Positions 1 to 8,024 of a stretch of 64,000 nucleotides of DNA are shown here, one piece after another. The position numbers were made by a program, and so were the translations under genes. The stretch covers positions 1 to 64,000 of the forward strand of contig RAZB01000004.1 in assembly GCA_003612515.1 (NCBI GenBank), read 5' to 3'. The DNA is from a bacterium D16-34 (GTDB taxonomy: Bacteria > Actinomycetota > Coriobacteriia > Coriobacteriales > Eggerthellaceae). The first letter of the stretch is position 1. Every line of letters begins with the position of its first letter. Under the pieces are notes generated by a model. That model did no database searches. It worked only from the letters and a program-made list of their open reading frames with translations, and was not told the DNA's origin.

Positions 1-313
1 ACCGTTTCTCTGTCATACATGCGGACTCCTTTCCCGGACCTGTGTTGGTCCAAGTTTTTGTCCGCACCCCCAAAACATGCGAATTTCCCCGACGAGAGGC
101 CTTTTCCAGCCACAACTCGCAAAATAACGAAACGAATTTCTAACGTGCGCGACAAAACCCCAGGTGGCGCAAAAGCTTGCATGCGACACGGGGGCGGTGG
201 CGAAAAAGCGCGCATGCAGGGCTGGTCGCGGCAGCGGCACGCGGGCGGTGACGGCATGGTGCGCTGTTCGCTGCGGCGACGCAGGCGTCCGAGCAGCCGT
301 GAGCATCACATGC
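1..313. other. Intergenic region with a copy of a dispersed repeat
   Basis: No convincing gene is visible. The short ORFs have biased composition, no ribosome-binding site and no recognisable domain. Around 84-114, read on the minus strand, is a segment close to one at 15348-15372; both contain TGGCTGGAAAA followed by GCCTCTCGTCGG. At 36-51 a short inverted repeat (GGACC/GGTCC) is followed by a T-run on the plus strand, which could be a weak terminator for a gene left of the window. The left edge is otherwise unexplained. Confidence 0.5.
84..114 (-). repeat. Dispersed repeat, copy A
   Basis: Read on the minus strand this segment gives TGGCTGGAAAAGGCCTCTCG followed by TCGGGGAAA. The copy at 15348-15372 differs at one internal base and after the CGTCGG core. 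Only two loci are visible here, so the family size is unknown. Confidence 0.5.
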
Positions 314-1795
314 TCACATGCGCGCAGCTGACAAGCCACCAGCTCCATCAAGCGTCACGACTCGAGCATCTAATCGCCTCGCATCTAAGCTGTGATGCGT
401 AGCCACAAGCAAAGGGCGATTCTCCTGATGAGCGCAAATAAACTCACAAGCGCGGGCGTTCGTCTGGTCATCCAGCCCCGCAAAGGGTTCATCCATCACA
501 AGCGCCTGGGTCGCGCTATAGATCGCACGCGCTATTTGAACCAATCGACGCGTTCCACCCGACAACTCCTCAACTGCCCGACCGATCGTGCCCTCCGGCA
601 GCAATGCAGCCAACTCTCGCTCGAGCTGGCTTTTTGCAACATATCCTCCGCAAACAAGTTGCACGTTTTCAAGGGGGGTTAGCGTTTCCACCAAAGTATC
701 TTTTTGCGTGACAACGCCCAAACGCCGAGGTGCAACTACGCTTCCCTTTTGCGCTTTGTTCGCACCAACCAATAAAGATATAAGCGTTGTTTTGCCAGAC
801 CCGGTAGGCGCCATAAGACAGACCCGCTCACCTGGTGCAATGCTGAGTGTAAGCTCGCTTAAAACAAGCCTGTCGCCGTAGGCAAACGAAACCTCCTCTG
901 CGGCCAAGGTTTCTGAAGATGGCGAAGAGTGAGATAGATCTAACGAGTGCTGCAGCACGGGTGGCGAAGACTGGGATAAAGGTAGCGAAGACTGCGACGG
1001 CTCGCGCCAGCAAGACAGAGCCACAGCCCAACGAGGGCTTTTGCGCGTCAGGCACAAAAGGCAGAGCAGCAGTTTTTCGCTTGCCCAACCCAAAGCCATC
1101 ACAACTATCGTCCACATAAAAAGCGATGGCATATCAAGGGTAAGTTTTGACACATACACCGCAGCGCCGATAGAGCCCAAAGGAACACAAAGCAATTCGG
1201 CGGTAATTCCAGCTTTCCAAGCTAGCCCAACAGCCGTTTTGGTAGCAGTCAGCAAAAACGGCAGCATGGAAGGCCAGGTGCAGCTTAAAAACACGCGAAA
1301 ACGGCTCACACCCGCACAACGCAGCACCCGCTCGCTTTCTCGCGAGCGATTTTGCCAGCCGTCAAGTGCTGCAACATAAAAAGGAGGGAGCGCCACAAAC
1401 GCCACAATGACAATCAAAGCACCGGCCGCCCCCGACATAACCAGCACAATCACAACCACGCATCCCACTGGCACGCTTTTCATCACCTGCAGAATAGGAG
1501 ACAGCAAAATGCGAACGGGGTTGCAGCCAGCAGCCACCAACCCCAACCCAACGCCGAGCAAAGCGCTCACCGCGGCGGTTGCTAAAATACGCGCGCTTGT
1601 CTGCCCTACCGCCTGCCAAAAATCTTGCGTTACCACCGCCTGCCAAAGAGCCTGCAGTGTTTCTGCTGGATCTGCCAACAAAAGCGGATTTCCTTGGACA
1701 TGCGCCACTACAGCCCATAAAACTATCCAAAAAATGGCAGCGAGGGCTAAACCAAGCTTTAATTTATTGTCGGTATGCCTATCGGGCTTACTCAT
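314..1795 (-). CDS. Fused ABC transporter permease-ATPase (SsuC/SsuB type)
   Basis: A single 493-residue chain joins an inner-membrane permease to its ATPase. Residues ~10-265 carry about six hydrophobic segments and resemble SsuC/TauC-type (BPD_transp_1) permeases. Residues ~300-490 form an ABC ATPase with Walker A (PTGSGKTT), signature LSGGTRR, Walker B followed by DEP (LVMDEPFAGLD) and an H-loop histidine (ATHHS). In the nitrate/taurine/aliphatic-sulfonate class these are usually separate proteins, so the fusion is unusual. It lies 59 bases after the substrate-binding lipoprotein gene and ends the hydrogenase operon. The substrate is unknown. The start codon lies in the first of three 28-bp tandem repeats and has no clear Shine-Dalgarno, so translation may depend on coupling. 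Confidence 0.85.
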   Translation of the reverse strand: MSKPDRHTDNKLKLGLALAAIFWIVLWAVVAHVQGNPLLLADPAETLQALWQAVVTQDFWQAVGQTSARILATAAVSALLGVGLGLVAAGCNPVRILLSPILQVMKSVPVGCVVVIVLVMSGAAGALIVIVAFVALPPFYVAALDGWQNRSRESERVLRCAGVSRFRVFLSCTWPSMLPFLLTATKTAVGLAWKAGITAELLCVPLGSIGAAVYVSKLTLDMPSLFMWTIVVMALGWASEKLLLCLLCLTRKSPRWAVALSCWREPSQSSLPLSQSSPPVLQHSLDLSHSSPSSETLAAEEVSFAYGDRLVLSELTLSIAPGERVCLMAPTGSGKTTLISLLVGANKAQKGSVVAPRRLGVVTQKDTLVETLTPLENVQLVCGGYVAKSQLERELAALLPEGTIGRAVEELSGGTRRLVQIARAIYSATQALVMDEPFAGLDDQTNARACEFICAHQENRPLLVATHHSLDARRLDARVVTLDGAGGLSAARM

Positions 1796-1850
1796 TGTTA
1801 GTATGATTACCAGGCTTACTCATTGTCAGTATGGCTATCGGGCGCACTCA
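1767..1850 (-). repeat. Three tandem 28-bp repeats across the ABC gene start
   Basis: Units at 1767-1794, 1795-1822 and 1823-1850 are imperfect copies. On the minus strand each begins ATGAGT (the A of each ATG falls at the unit boundary), so three candidate starts stand in a row. Because 28 is not a multiple of three, each start is in a different frame; the two upstream ones soon meet stops and only the last opens the ABC reading frame. Confidence 0.8.
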
Positions 1851-1854
1851 TTTA

Positions 1855-2946
1855 TCAGGCGCAGCCATAATAAAAGCTGTCATCTGGAAGCGCGCCCACT
1901 GATTCAGGATTCTGCTGATAGAGACACTCCAGATAACCCGATAATACTTCCTTCATCGAATCGCCCACCAAACATACCACGTTGCAGCGAGGTATAGCCT
2001 GCTCAGCAAGCGATTCGCTCTCTATTATTCCAAGCTCAGCCACGGTTTGTGCAACAGAAGCGGGATCGGCATTTGCAGCAGCAGCCGACTGCTCATGGCG
2101 CTGCAAGAACAAATCGATTACCGCTTGATGCTCCTGGATTGTGGCGGTTTTCGCCACTGTTACACCAGTCACGAAATCCCCCAAAGCACCGCCTGTGAGC
2201 TCAATCCATGCCTCGTTTAAGTCAAGTACGATGTTCATGTCGGAGTTTTTAATGGTGATGGCTGTCGCGTATGGCTGCGGCAAAATGCCCACAGCGTCAC
2301 TGTGTTGAGCAATTTGCGCTGCCACCTCGGCGGGCTCGGAACAAAACTGAATTGTCACATCTTCGGCCGTCATGCCGGCGGCTTCCAATAAAGCGGCGAA
2401 GGTATACTCAGGCACCGTTCCTTTGCCAGTCATGTAAACAGTGCGCCCATAAAGATCCTCGACAGACGAAATAGATCCATCGAGCGAAACACCGTATAAC
2501 ACCCCTAAAGTATTGACATCGATCACCTGAATTTGCCCCTCAGTGCGCTGATACAAAAGTGCAGCTACATTCGCGGGAACCAACGCAATATCAAGCTCGT
2601 CCTGCAAAAGCAGCCCAGTCAGCTCATCGGCTGCAGCAACAACCGTGAACTCGCCTTGCTCAAGCTGCATCATGTGCGCAAGTCCTACCGAGGTCGGCCC
2701 TTTCATAGAGCCAATGCGCAAGGCGTCGGCCTCTGCTTCGGCAGCCGCACGCTCTGCGTCCTGATCATCAGCCGAATCACCCGACCCAGGCTTGTTTGCT
2801 GCCTGCGCGTCAGTGTTCACCACGTCAGTGCTCGCCGACTCAGATCCTGTCGACCCAGACGAATCCGCGGGACTGCCGGCGCAAGCGCACAATCCCAACA
2901 CTGCCAGCAAAAGCGCCAACAGCACGATTGATGTTAGTCTTTTCAT
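1855..2946 (-). CDS. ABC transporter substrate-binding lipoprotein (NMT1/SsuA-like)
   Basis: Extracytoplasmic solute-binding protein of 363 residues, presumably delivering its ligand to the fused permease-ATPase downstream. The N-terminus is a lipoprotein signal: MKRL, a hydrophobic stretch, then an LCAC lipobox. A Ser/Asp/Ala-rich linker (~25-60) precedes a two-lobed periplasmic-binding fold of the NMT1/THI5-like kind (motifs such as IGSMKGPTS, LDIALVPANVAALLY and YGRTVYMTGKGT). The ATG at 2946 is chosen over GTG 2952 because AGAGG lies five bases before it. It follows hydA by eight bases, so it is in the hydrogenase operon. The ligand cannot be read from sequence; possibilities include a metal, a cofactor precursor or an organic anion. 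Confidence 0.8.
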   Translation of the reverse strand: MKRLTSIVLLALLLAVLGLCACAGSPADSSGSTGSESASTDVVNTDAQAANKPGSGDSADDQDAERAAAEAEADALRIGSMKGPTSVGLAHMMQLEQGEFTVVAAADELTGLLLQDELDIALVPANVAALLYQRTEGQIQVIDVNTLGVLYGVSLDGSISSVEDLYGRTVYMTGKGTVPEYTFAALLEAAGMTAEDVTIQFCSEPAEVAAQIAQHSDAVGILPQPYATAITIKNSDMNIVLDLNEAWIELTGGALGDFVTGVTVAKTATIQEHQAVIDLFLQRHEQSAAAANADPASVAQTVAELGIIESESLAEQAIPRCNVVCLVGDSMKEVLSGYLECLYQQNPESVGALPDDSFYYGCA

Positions 2947-2954
2947 GAACACCT

Positions 2955-4730
2955 CTAGTCAACGTGTACGGTGTGCAACAAGTGATGCGCACGCTCGGAG
3001 CAAGGTTCGCCAAAATACTCTTCATAAAGCATCTTGACCTGGGGATTCTCATGCGAATAGCGAAGCGGCAACTTCGTCTTATCCAGCATGCGAAGCGTAT
3101 TTCCGCGCTCAAGCCCCAGCTCTGCTTCCGAACCATCAATCGGCTGACCGCCACCACCAGCGCATCCGCTCGGGCATGCCATGATTTCGACAAAGTCATA
3201 CTCAACAGCGCCTGTGCCAATTGCATCAAGCAGCGCTTCTGCGTTTGACAATCCGTGCGCAACGGCGCAACGAACAGCAGTTTCGCCCAGCTCAAAGGTG
3301 GCCTCTACCCAACCGCCATGTTCCGACACGGCAAATTCAAAGCCATCAGGTGGCGGCAGTTGCCCAGTCGCGACAAAGTAAGCCGTGCGCAAAGCAGCCT
3401 CCATAACGCCGCCTGTTGTGCCAAAGATAACGCCGGCACCGGTATACTCGCCAAGCGGGTTATCAAGGGGCAGCGGCTCTAAGCTTGACACGTCAACACC
3501 TGATGAGTGCACCCAGCGAATCAACTCACGCGTGGTCAGCGAGCCGTCCATATCGGGAATGCCCGGATTAGCCTCCATTGGCAGTTTGACCTCGTGCTTT
3601 TTCGCCGTACAGGGCATAAGCGCCACCGAATAAATCTTCGCCGGATCCAATTGCTGCTTTTCAGCGAACCAAGTTTTGATCACCGCACCCAGCATCATCA
3701 TGGGGCTTTTCGCCGACGAGAGATGAGCGAGCGCATCGGGATGACAATCTTTCGCGCGACGCACCCAGGCAGGACAGCAACTCGTAAACATCGGCCAGGT
3801 AATGCCATGCTCATCAGGCACGCCAGCTCCAAGACCGCTCAAAAGCTCGGTTCCCTCTTCCATGATGGTAAGGTCAGCCGCAAGCGAAGTGTCGAATACG
3901 TAATCGACGCCCAGCTGCTTAAGCGCAGCCACCATAGTCTCGACGCCAAGTTCGCCGTCTTCGGCACCAAGTCCAACACCCCACGACGTACGCGTTGCCG
4001 GCGCAATTTGAACAACGGTGGTAATCTCCGGATCGGCAATGGCAGCCTTAAGCGCCTCCACATCGTCGCGCTCGGTGAGCGCCCCTGTCGGGCAGTGGGT
4101 GATGCACTGGCCGCATCCCACGCAACCCGCATCGCGCATAGACAGCCCGTCAGCAACTCCCACATTCGAGAAAGCTCCTGAGCCCACAAAGCTCCAAACG
4201 CCAATGTTTTCCAGCTTGTCGCATGCAGCAATACAACGACCGCACTTTACACACTTATTTGTGTCGCGCTGCACAATAATGTCGCTTGGCCACTTGGCAC
4301 GGCGACCTTTAACTAGCTGCTTGGCATACGGGTTCGGGGTCACTTCAACCACATTTCCCCAGTCATCCCACTGAGCAACACCATACTCCAAAAGCAAGCT
4401 TTGCAATTTGCACGTTTCGCTTCGATTGCAATATGCACAGTTGAGATCATGCTGAGAAAGCAGCAGACGAAGTGCGGTAATGCGCGCCTCGGTGATGGCA
4501 TCAGACGAAGTTATGACCTCCATGCCCTCACGCACGACGGTGTTGCACGCAGCAGCCAAGCGCTCTTCGCCAACAACTTCAACCACGCACATACGGCAAG
4601 CACCGATGTCGTTAAGATCGGCGAAGTAGCACAGCGTCGGAATGCTAATGCCAAGTTGTTCAGCCGCTTGAAGGATTGTGCTGTTCTCGGCAACAGCCAA
4701 CGCTTTGTTATCTATAACCACGTTTACCAT
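2955..4730 (-). CDS. hydA: [FeFe] hydrogenase catalytic subunit, modular NuoG-like N-terminus
   Basis: Catalyses reversible H2 oxidation/proton reduction at an H-cluster, probably in the cytoplasm with the adjacent GltD-like protein as pyridine-nucleotide partner. Domains in order: [2Fe-2S] ferredoxin (~1-80, cysteines around CYFADLNDIGACRMC), His-Cys [4Fe-4S] (HDLNCAYCNRSETC, ~100), two [4Fe-4S] clusters (CVKCGRCIAAC and CVGCGQCITHC), then the H-domain with L1 TSCCPAWV (~313), L2 MPCTAKKHE (~372) and L3 MACPSGCAGGGG (~520). All H-cluster cysteines are present. The start at 4730 has a GGAGG seven bases upstream and overlaps the preceding gene by seven bases, implying translational coupling. 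No hydE, hydF or hydG maturases are in the window. Confidence 0.95.
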   Translation of the reverse strand: MVNVVIDNKALAVAENSTILQAAEQLGISIPTLCYFADLNDIGACRMCVVEVVGEERLAAACNTVVREGMEVITSSDAITEARITALRLLLSQHDLNCAYCNRSETCKLQSLLLEYGVAQWDDWGNVVEVTPNPYAKQLVKGRRAKWPSDIIVQRDTNKCVKCGRCIAACDKLENIGVWSFVGSGAFSNVGVADGLSMRDAGCVGCGQCITHCPTGALTERDDVEALKAAIADPEITTVVQIAPATRTSWGVGLGAEDGELGVETMVAALKQLGVDYVFDTSLAADLTIMEEGTELLSGLGAGVPDEHGITWPMFTSCCPAWVRRAKDCHPDALAHLSSAKSPMMMLGAVIKTWFAEKQQLDPAKIYSVALMPCTAKKHEVKLPMEANPGIPDMDGSLTTRELIRWVHSSGVDVSSLEPLPLDNPLGEYTGAGVIFGTTGGVMEAALRTAYFVATGQLPPPDGFEFAVSEHGGWVEATFELGETAVRCAVAHGLSNAEALLDAIGTGAVEYDFVEIMACPSGCAGGGGQPIDGSEAELGLERGNTLRMLDKTKLPLRYSHENPQVKMLYEEYFGEPCSERAHHLLHTVHVD

Positions 4731-6556
4731 GTGGATACCTCCTCGGTGCGCGTTGCAGCAAATCCATAATGATCGCAGCGCAAACAACGGCTGGCTTCCT
4801 GTGCAGCCTCTTGCGAAGACATGCCGATTTTGGCAAGGTCGAACGTCTTGGCCGCCTCAGCGAAAGCGACATCTTTCAAGTTCACGCGACCACAAGCACC
4901 AATAGCAGGACGCGCCGGAGGAATTTCCACCTCGTCGTACACGCTATGCGCAAACCCGAGCGCTTCATCAATGTTGGCTGCAGCCACTTTACCTGCGGCA
5001 ATAGCTTTAATCACCGTCGCCGGACCGCTTACTGCGTCGCCACCTGCAAACAAAGTGTTAGCAGCGTTTGCAATCGAACCATCTTCTTGCGCAACAATTA
5101 TGCCGCGATTGGTCTCAACAACATGGGCGAAAGCTGAGCTATCTATGTCCTGGCCAACAGCCACGATCACCACATCGCACGGGATAACCTGGGGTCCAAC
5201 GTCAGCAGCAGACGGAGACGGCCTGCCGCCTCGCCCAACTGCACCAATGATTTGTGGCTGCACGATAAGTCCGGTGACTTCCCCCGCATCGTCAAGCTGA
5301 ATGCCCACCGGCGCAAGCAGTTGCGAAATCTGGCAGCCCTCGGCCTGCGCCTCTTCAATCTCTTCAGCAAGCGCGGTCATATCTGCAATGCGACGGCGAT
5401 AGACGCATTCAACCCACGAAGCACCCAAGCGCTTTATTGTGCGAACGCAGTCCATGGCCACATTTCCGCCGCCAACAACGCATACGCGCTTACCAGCAAG
5501 ATCTATCGGGTTACCACTTCCTGCTGCGCGCAAGAAATCCACTGCAGAAATAACACCGGGCGCCTCTTCGCCATCAAGGCCTAAGCTTTTATCGCTATGT
5601 GCACCAATAGCCAGGTAGACCGCGTCGAAGGATTGGGTAATTTCGTCATAAGAGATGTCCTCGCCAACTGCACAATCAGTCTTCACCGTAACGCCAGTGC
5701 TCAAAATGAAATCGATGTCCGCGTCTAAGCGTGCCTGCGGAAGGCGATAGTCAGGAATGCCATAGCGAACCATGCCGCCGAGCTTTTCTCGCTGGTCAAA
5801 AATGGTAACCGCATGACCCATCAGCTGCAGATAGTATGAAGCAGTCAAACCCGCAGGACCTCCACCAATAACAGCAATTTTTTTGCCGGTGGCAGGCAGA
5901 CATGCAGGTGCCGGGCTCCACTGCGCATGGTCAGCCGCATAGCGCTTCAAGCCGCAAATGTTCACAGCGTCATCCTGGAATGACCGGCGACACGTAAGCT
6001 CACACGGATGCTCGCAGACATAACCACAGACCGTAGGCAGTGGGTTGTCATTGCGAATCACGCGCAGCGCATCATCAAGTTTACCTGCACGAATGCATGC
6101 AATGTAGCCAGGAATGTTGATATGTGCGGGGCACGTCTGGGCGCACGGAGCTTCAGGTTTCGCCTTGCAAGAGCAGCGATCGTATTCAATATGGCAGGCG
6201 AAATCATCTGCAAAGCCATCGAGTGCATCAAGCAAAACCTTGCCGGCAGTAAATCCGATAGCACAATCGGATGCGGTATACATGGTACGTGCAGTTGCCG
6301 CAAGCGTATCAAGATCTTTCGCCTCGGCTTCTCCATGCAACATCGCATCGAGAATTGTCAGAGCAGCGCCTAGACCCGTACGGCACGGAGTACACTTACC
6401 ACACGAATCAGATTGGAAAAGACGAATGAGCGATGCGGTAAAGTCAACCGGACACTGTTCAGGCGGCAACGATGTGAGGCGTCGAGCTGCAAACTCGGCA
6501 ATCTCATCTTGCTGTCGGCGAGTAGCATCCTTAGATTCTACAACCAGACGGGACAT
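4724..6556 (-). CDS. NuoF-like Fe-S/GltD-like NAD(P)H oxidoreductase, hydrogenase partner
   Basis: A 610-residue composite protein likely to exchange electrons between NAD(P)H and the hydrogenase. Residues ~20-125 correspond to the C-terminal 4Fe-4S domain of NuoF (SCGKCTPCRTG and a later DCAIG cysteine), but the NuoF FMN/NADH domain is absent. Residues ~130-215 are a Fer4_20-type domain with cysteine clusters (CAQTCPAHINIPGY, CGYVCEHPCELTC). The remainder is a GltD/NfnB-type flavoprotein with a FAD Rossmann motif (GGGPAG, ~228), an NAD(P) motif (GGGNVAMD, ~360) and a FAD-closing motif (FAGGDAVSGP). It is the first gene of the operon. The arrangement resembles glutamate-synthase-linked [FeFe] hydrogenases (group A2 in hydrogenase classification); NADH versus NADPH specificity is not established. 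Confidence 0.85.
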   Translation of the reverse strand: MSRLVVESKDATRRQQDEIAEFAARRLTSLPPEQCPVDFTASLIRLFQSDSCGKCTPCRTGLGAALTILDAMLHGEAEAKDLDTLAATARTMYTASDCAIGFTAGKVLLDALDGFADDFACHIEYDRCSCKAKPEAPCAQTCPAHINIPGYIACIRAGKLDDALRVIRNDNPLPTVCGYVCEHPCELTCRRSFQDDAVNICGLKRYAADHAQWSPAPACLPATGKKIAVIGGGPAGLTASYYLQLMGHAVTIFDQREKLGGMVRYGIPDYRLPQARLDADIDFILSTGVTVKTDCAVGEDISYDEITQSFDAVYLAIGAHSDKSLGLDGEEAPGVISAVDFLRAAGSGNPIDLAGKRVCVVGGGNVAMDCVRTIKRLGASWVECVYRRRIADMTALAEEIEEAQAEGCQISQLLAPVGIQLDDAGEVTGLIVQPQIIGAVGRGGRPSPSAADVGPQVIPCDVVIVAVGQDIDSSAFAHVVETNRGIIVAQEDGSIANAANTLFAGGDAVSGPATVIKAIAAGKVAAANIDEALGFAHSVYDEVEIPPARPAIGACGRVNLKDVAFAEAAKTFDLAKIGMSSQEAAQEASRCLRCDHYGFAATRTEEVSTW

Positions 6557-6584
6557 ATGATTTTCCTCTCAAGACAAAACAAAA

Positions 6585-6645
6585 GCGTGATGGGTACGCA
6601 ACGATTACTACGCAACGATTACGAAGAAAATATGATCCATCACGC
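6585..6645 (-). promoter_or_regulatory. Possible attenuator in the hydrogenase operon leader
   Basis: Nine-base arms GCGTGATGG and CCATCACGC (6637-6645 and 6585-6593, read on the minus strand) enclose a 43-base loop. After the second arm comes TTTTGTTTTG, so the RNA would look like a stem followed by a U-rich stretch, about 30 bases before the start at 6556. The loop contains two perfect tandem 14-bp copies (6595-6608 and 6609-6622). It could be a terminator/antiterminator device or a regulator-binding region. Confidence 0.5.
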
Positions 6646-6776
6646 AAATGTAAAAACATGTAAAGACTATCATGGTCTGGCTGTACACCTTGCGCCCATT
6701 CGGTCAAAGGTGCACCCAACAAACGCGATCACGCGCTGCGCTCGCAGGGAATTTTGCCGGGCGCGGCACACAAAAA

Positions 6777-6804
6777 AACACCCGGACAGCACCTGCCCGG
6801 GTGA
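6777..6804 (-). terminator. Intrinsic terminator after the TDT transporter gene
   Basis: On the minus strand CACCCGGG and CCGGGTG form a GC-rich stem followed by a run of seven Ts. It lies about 25 bases beyond the transporter stop and insulates it from the hydrogenase operon. Confidence 0.8.
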
Positions 6805-6827
6805 AAACATACTTATCTGACTTTGAA

Positions 6828-7814
6828 CTACTCAGCCGAGAGAATCTCAGAAACCGGCTCAGATACCGGAGCTGCCGGTGCAGGAGCAGGCTTTAAGGCT
6901 GATGCCAAGAAGCGCACGTAGTGACCGAGTACAAAGAACACCATCACTGCTGCAAATGCCGTCTCGATAGCAACCAAAAGCTGCAACCAGCCAGCCATGG
7001 GAAGCGCAACTCCGCCAGCTGCCATAACATCAAGCACCTTGCCAAGTGCTGTGGCAGTAATAACAAACGGGAAAGTCATAGCCGCGAAGCTCGGGAAAAA
7101 TCCACCAGCAATAAATTTCGGGAGCTGGGTGAGCACTACAACAAACAACACCTGAGCAAGTACTGCAAGCACACCGACAAACACCAGGTTCGGATCAGCA
7201 GTAACTGCAAGATAGCCGGCAATTGACAGGCTCATCGGAGCTGAATAGATGCAAAACAACGGACGTGCAGGCTCGGGAACGCTGTGCTTGATATAGCGAA
7301 GAGTAATCAGCGCAAACATAGCTCCATAGCAGACAAAACCAAACCAGAATAGCACCAGACCAACGCCTTGCATTCCAAAAATTGGTGAGGTAACCGAAGC
7401 TACGATAATGCCGACATAGCAAATAAAGTACGTGGGAAATACCTCGGTGAGCTTGAAGTTGCCCATATATTTAACGCTAAACCACACCATAAGTGCCAAG
7501 TGGCCAAGCACCGCAGCACACCAAAGAACAAAGGCTGGAATGCCAGCTGCCGGTGCCAAATATCCTGCCAGCTGCATAAGCGTCATGAAAAAGGTTGCAG
7601 AAACGCTTGCGAAAATTGAGTTCTGCATATCTTGGCGAATCATCGACGGATACAGCACGATCTTTGCCACCAAAAGTCCAACTAGGCAAAGCGACAGCGC
7701 ACCACACAAAATACGAATGACTTCGCCATAAGGTGCCAACAGATTTCCAAGCGCTGCAAGTCCTAGTGCTACGCCTGCAGCAGGAATTGGTAGCTTCTTA
7801 ATAATTGAGTCCAT
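6828..7814 (-). CDS. TDT-family (TehA/SLAC1-like) membrane transporter
   Basis: A 328-residue integral membrane protein with about ten hydrophobic segments, matching the tellurite-resistance/dicarboxylate transporter fold of TehA, Mae1 and SLAC1 anion channels. Landmarks are the PIPAAGVALGLAALGNL opening and the YMGNFKLTEVFPTYFICYVG segment, where family members carry a conserved FPTYF-like motif. The start at 7814 has AAAGGA upstream; the longer reading frame back to 7850 lacks this. A divergent LysR gene and an intervening LysR-type box suggest control by that regulator. Substrate unknown; anions such as C4-dicarboxylates or sulfite are known for relatives. Confidence 0.8.
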   Translation of the reverse strand: MDSIIKKLPIPAAGVALGLAALGNLLAPYGEVIRILCGALSLCLVGLLVAKIVLYPSMIRQDMQNSIFASVSATFFMTLMQLAGYLAPAAGIPAFVLWCAAVLGHLALMVWFSVKYMGNFKLTEVFPTYFICYVGIIVASVTSPIFGMQGVGLVLFWFGFVCYGAMFALITLRYIKHSVPEPARPLFCIYSAPMSLSIAGYLAVTADPNLVFVGVLAVLAQVLFVVVLTQLPKFIAGGFFPSFAAMTFPFVITATALGKVLDVMAAGGVALPMAGWLQLLVAIETAFAAVMVFFVLGHYVRFLASALKPAPAPAAPVSEPVSEILSAE

Positions 7815-7973
7815 AAGGATCCTTTCATATGCGCAAATGCGACTGCCCACAACCGCATGCCTTAAGTATTTAACCGCGGGACACCGGAAGGGTCACAGCG
7901 TCCCGTAGCAACGACAATTAGGAAGTATGCAACACTCATAGCTAAATGTGAACTTATTGTTTATTAGGTATCC

Positions 7974-7988
7974 ATAAGCGTATGTTAT
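7974..7988. promoter_or_regulatory. LysR-type T-N11-A box between divergent genes
   Basis: The interrupted palindrome ATAA-N7-TTAT contains a T-N11-A core, the usual LysR-family site. It lies 37 bases before the LysR start and about 160 bases from the transporter start, as expected for an autoregulating divergent activator. Confidence 0.5.
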
Positions 7989-8024
7989 AGTTACCCGACA
8001 CCAGATAGTGCCGAAAGGACCTGT

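Noticed and set aside
19-402. ORFs on both strands at the left edge
   Set aside because: Biased Arg/His/Pro composition, no ribosome-binding site and no domain; they overlap repeat-bearing intergenic DNA and the 3' end of the ABC gene.
3690-3740. Further dispersed-repeat copy inside hydA (GCCGACGAGAGATGAG)
   Set aside because: Only the CCGACGAGAG core matches and it lies within conserved coding sequence, so it is likely chance.
6595-6622. Possible CRISPR remnant from tandem 14-bp copies
   Set aside because: Only two units with no spacer between them, and no cas genes.
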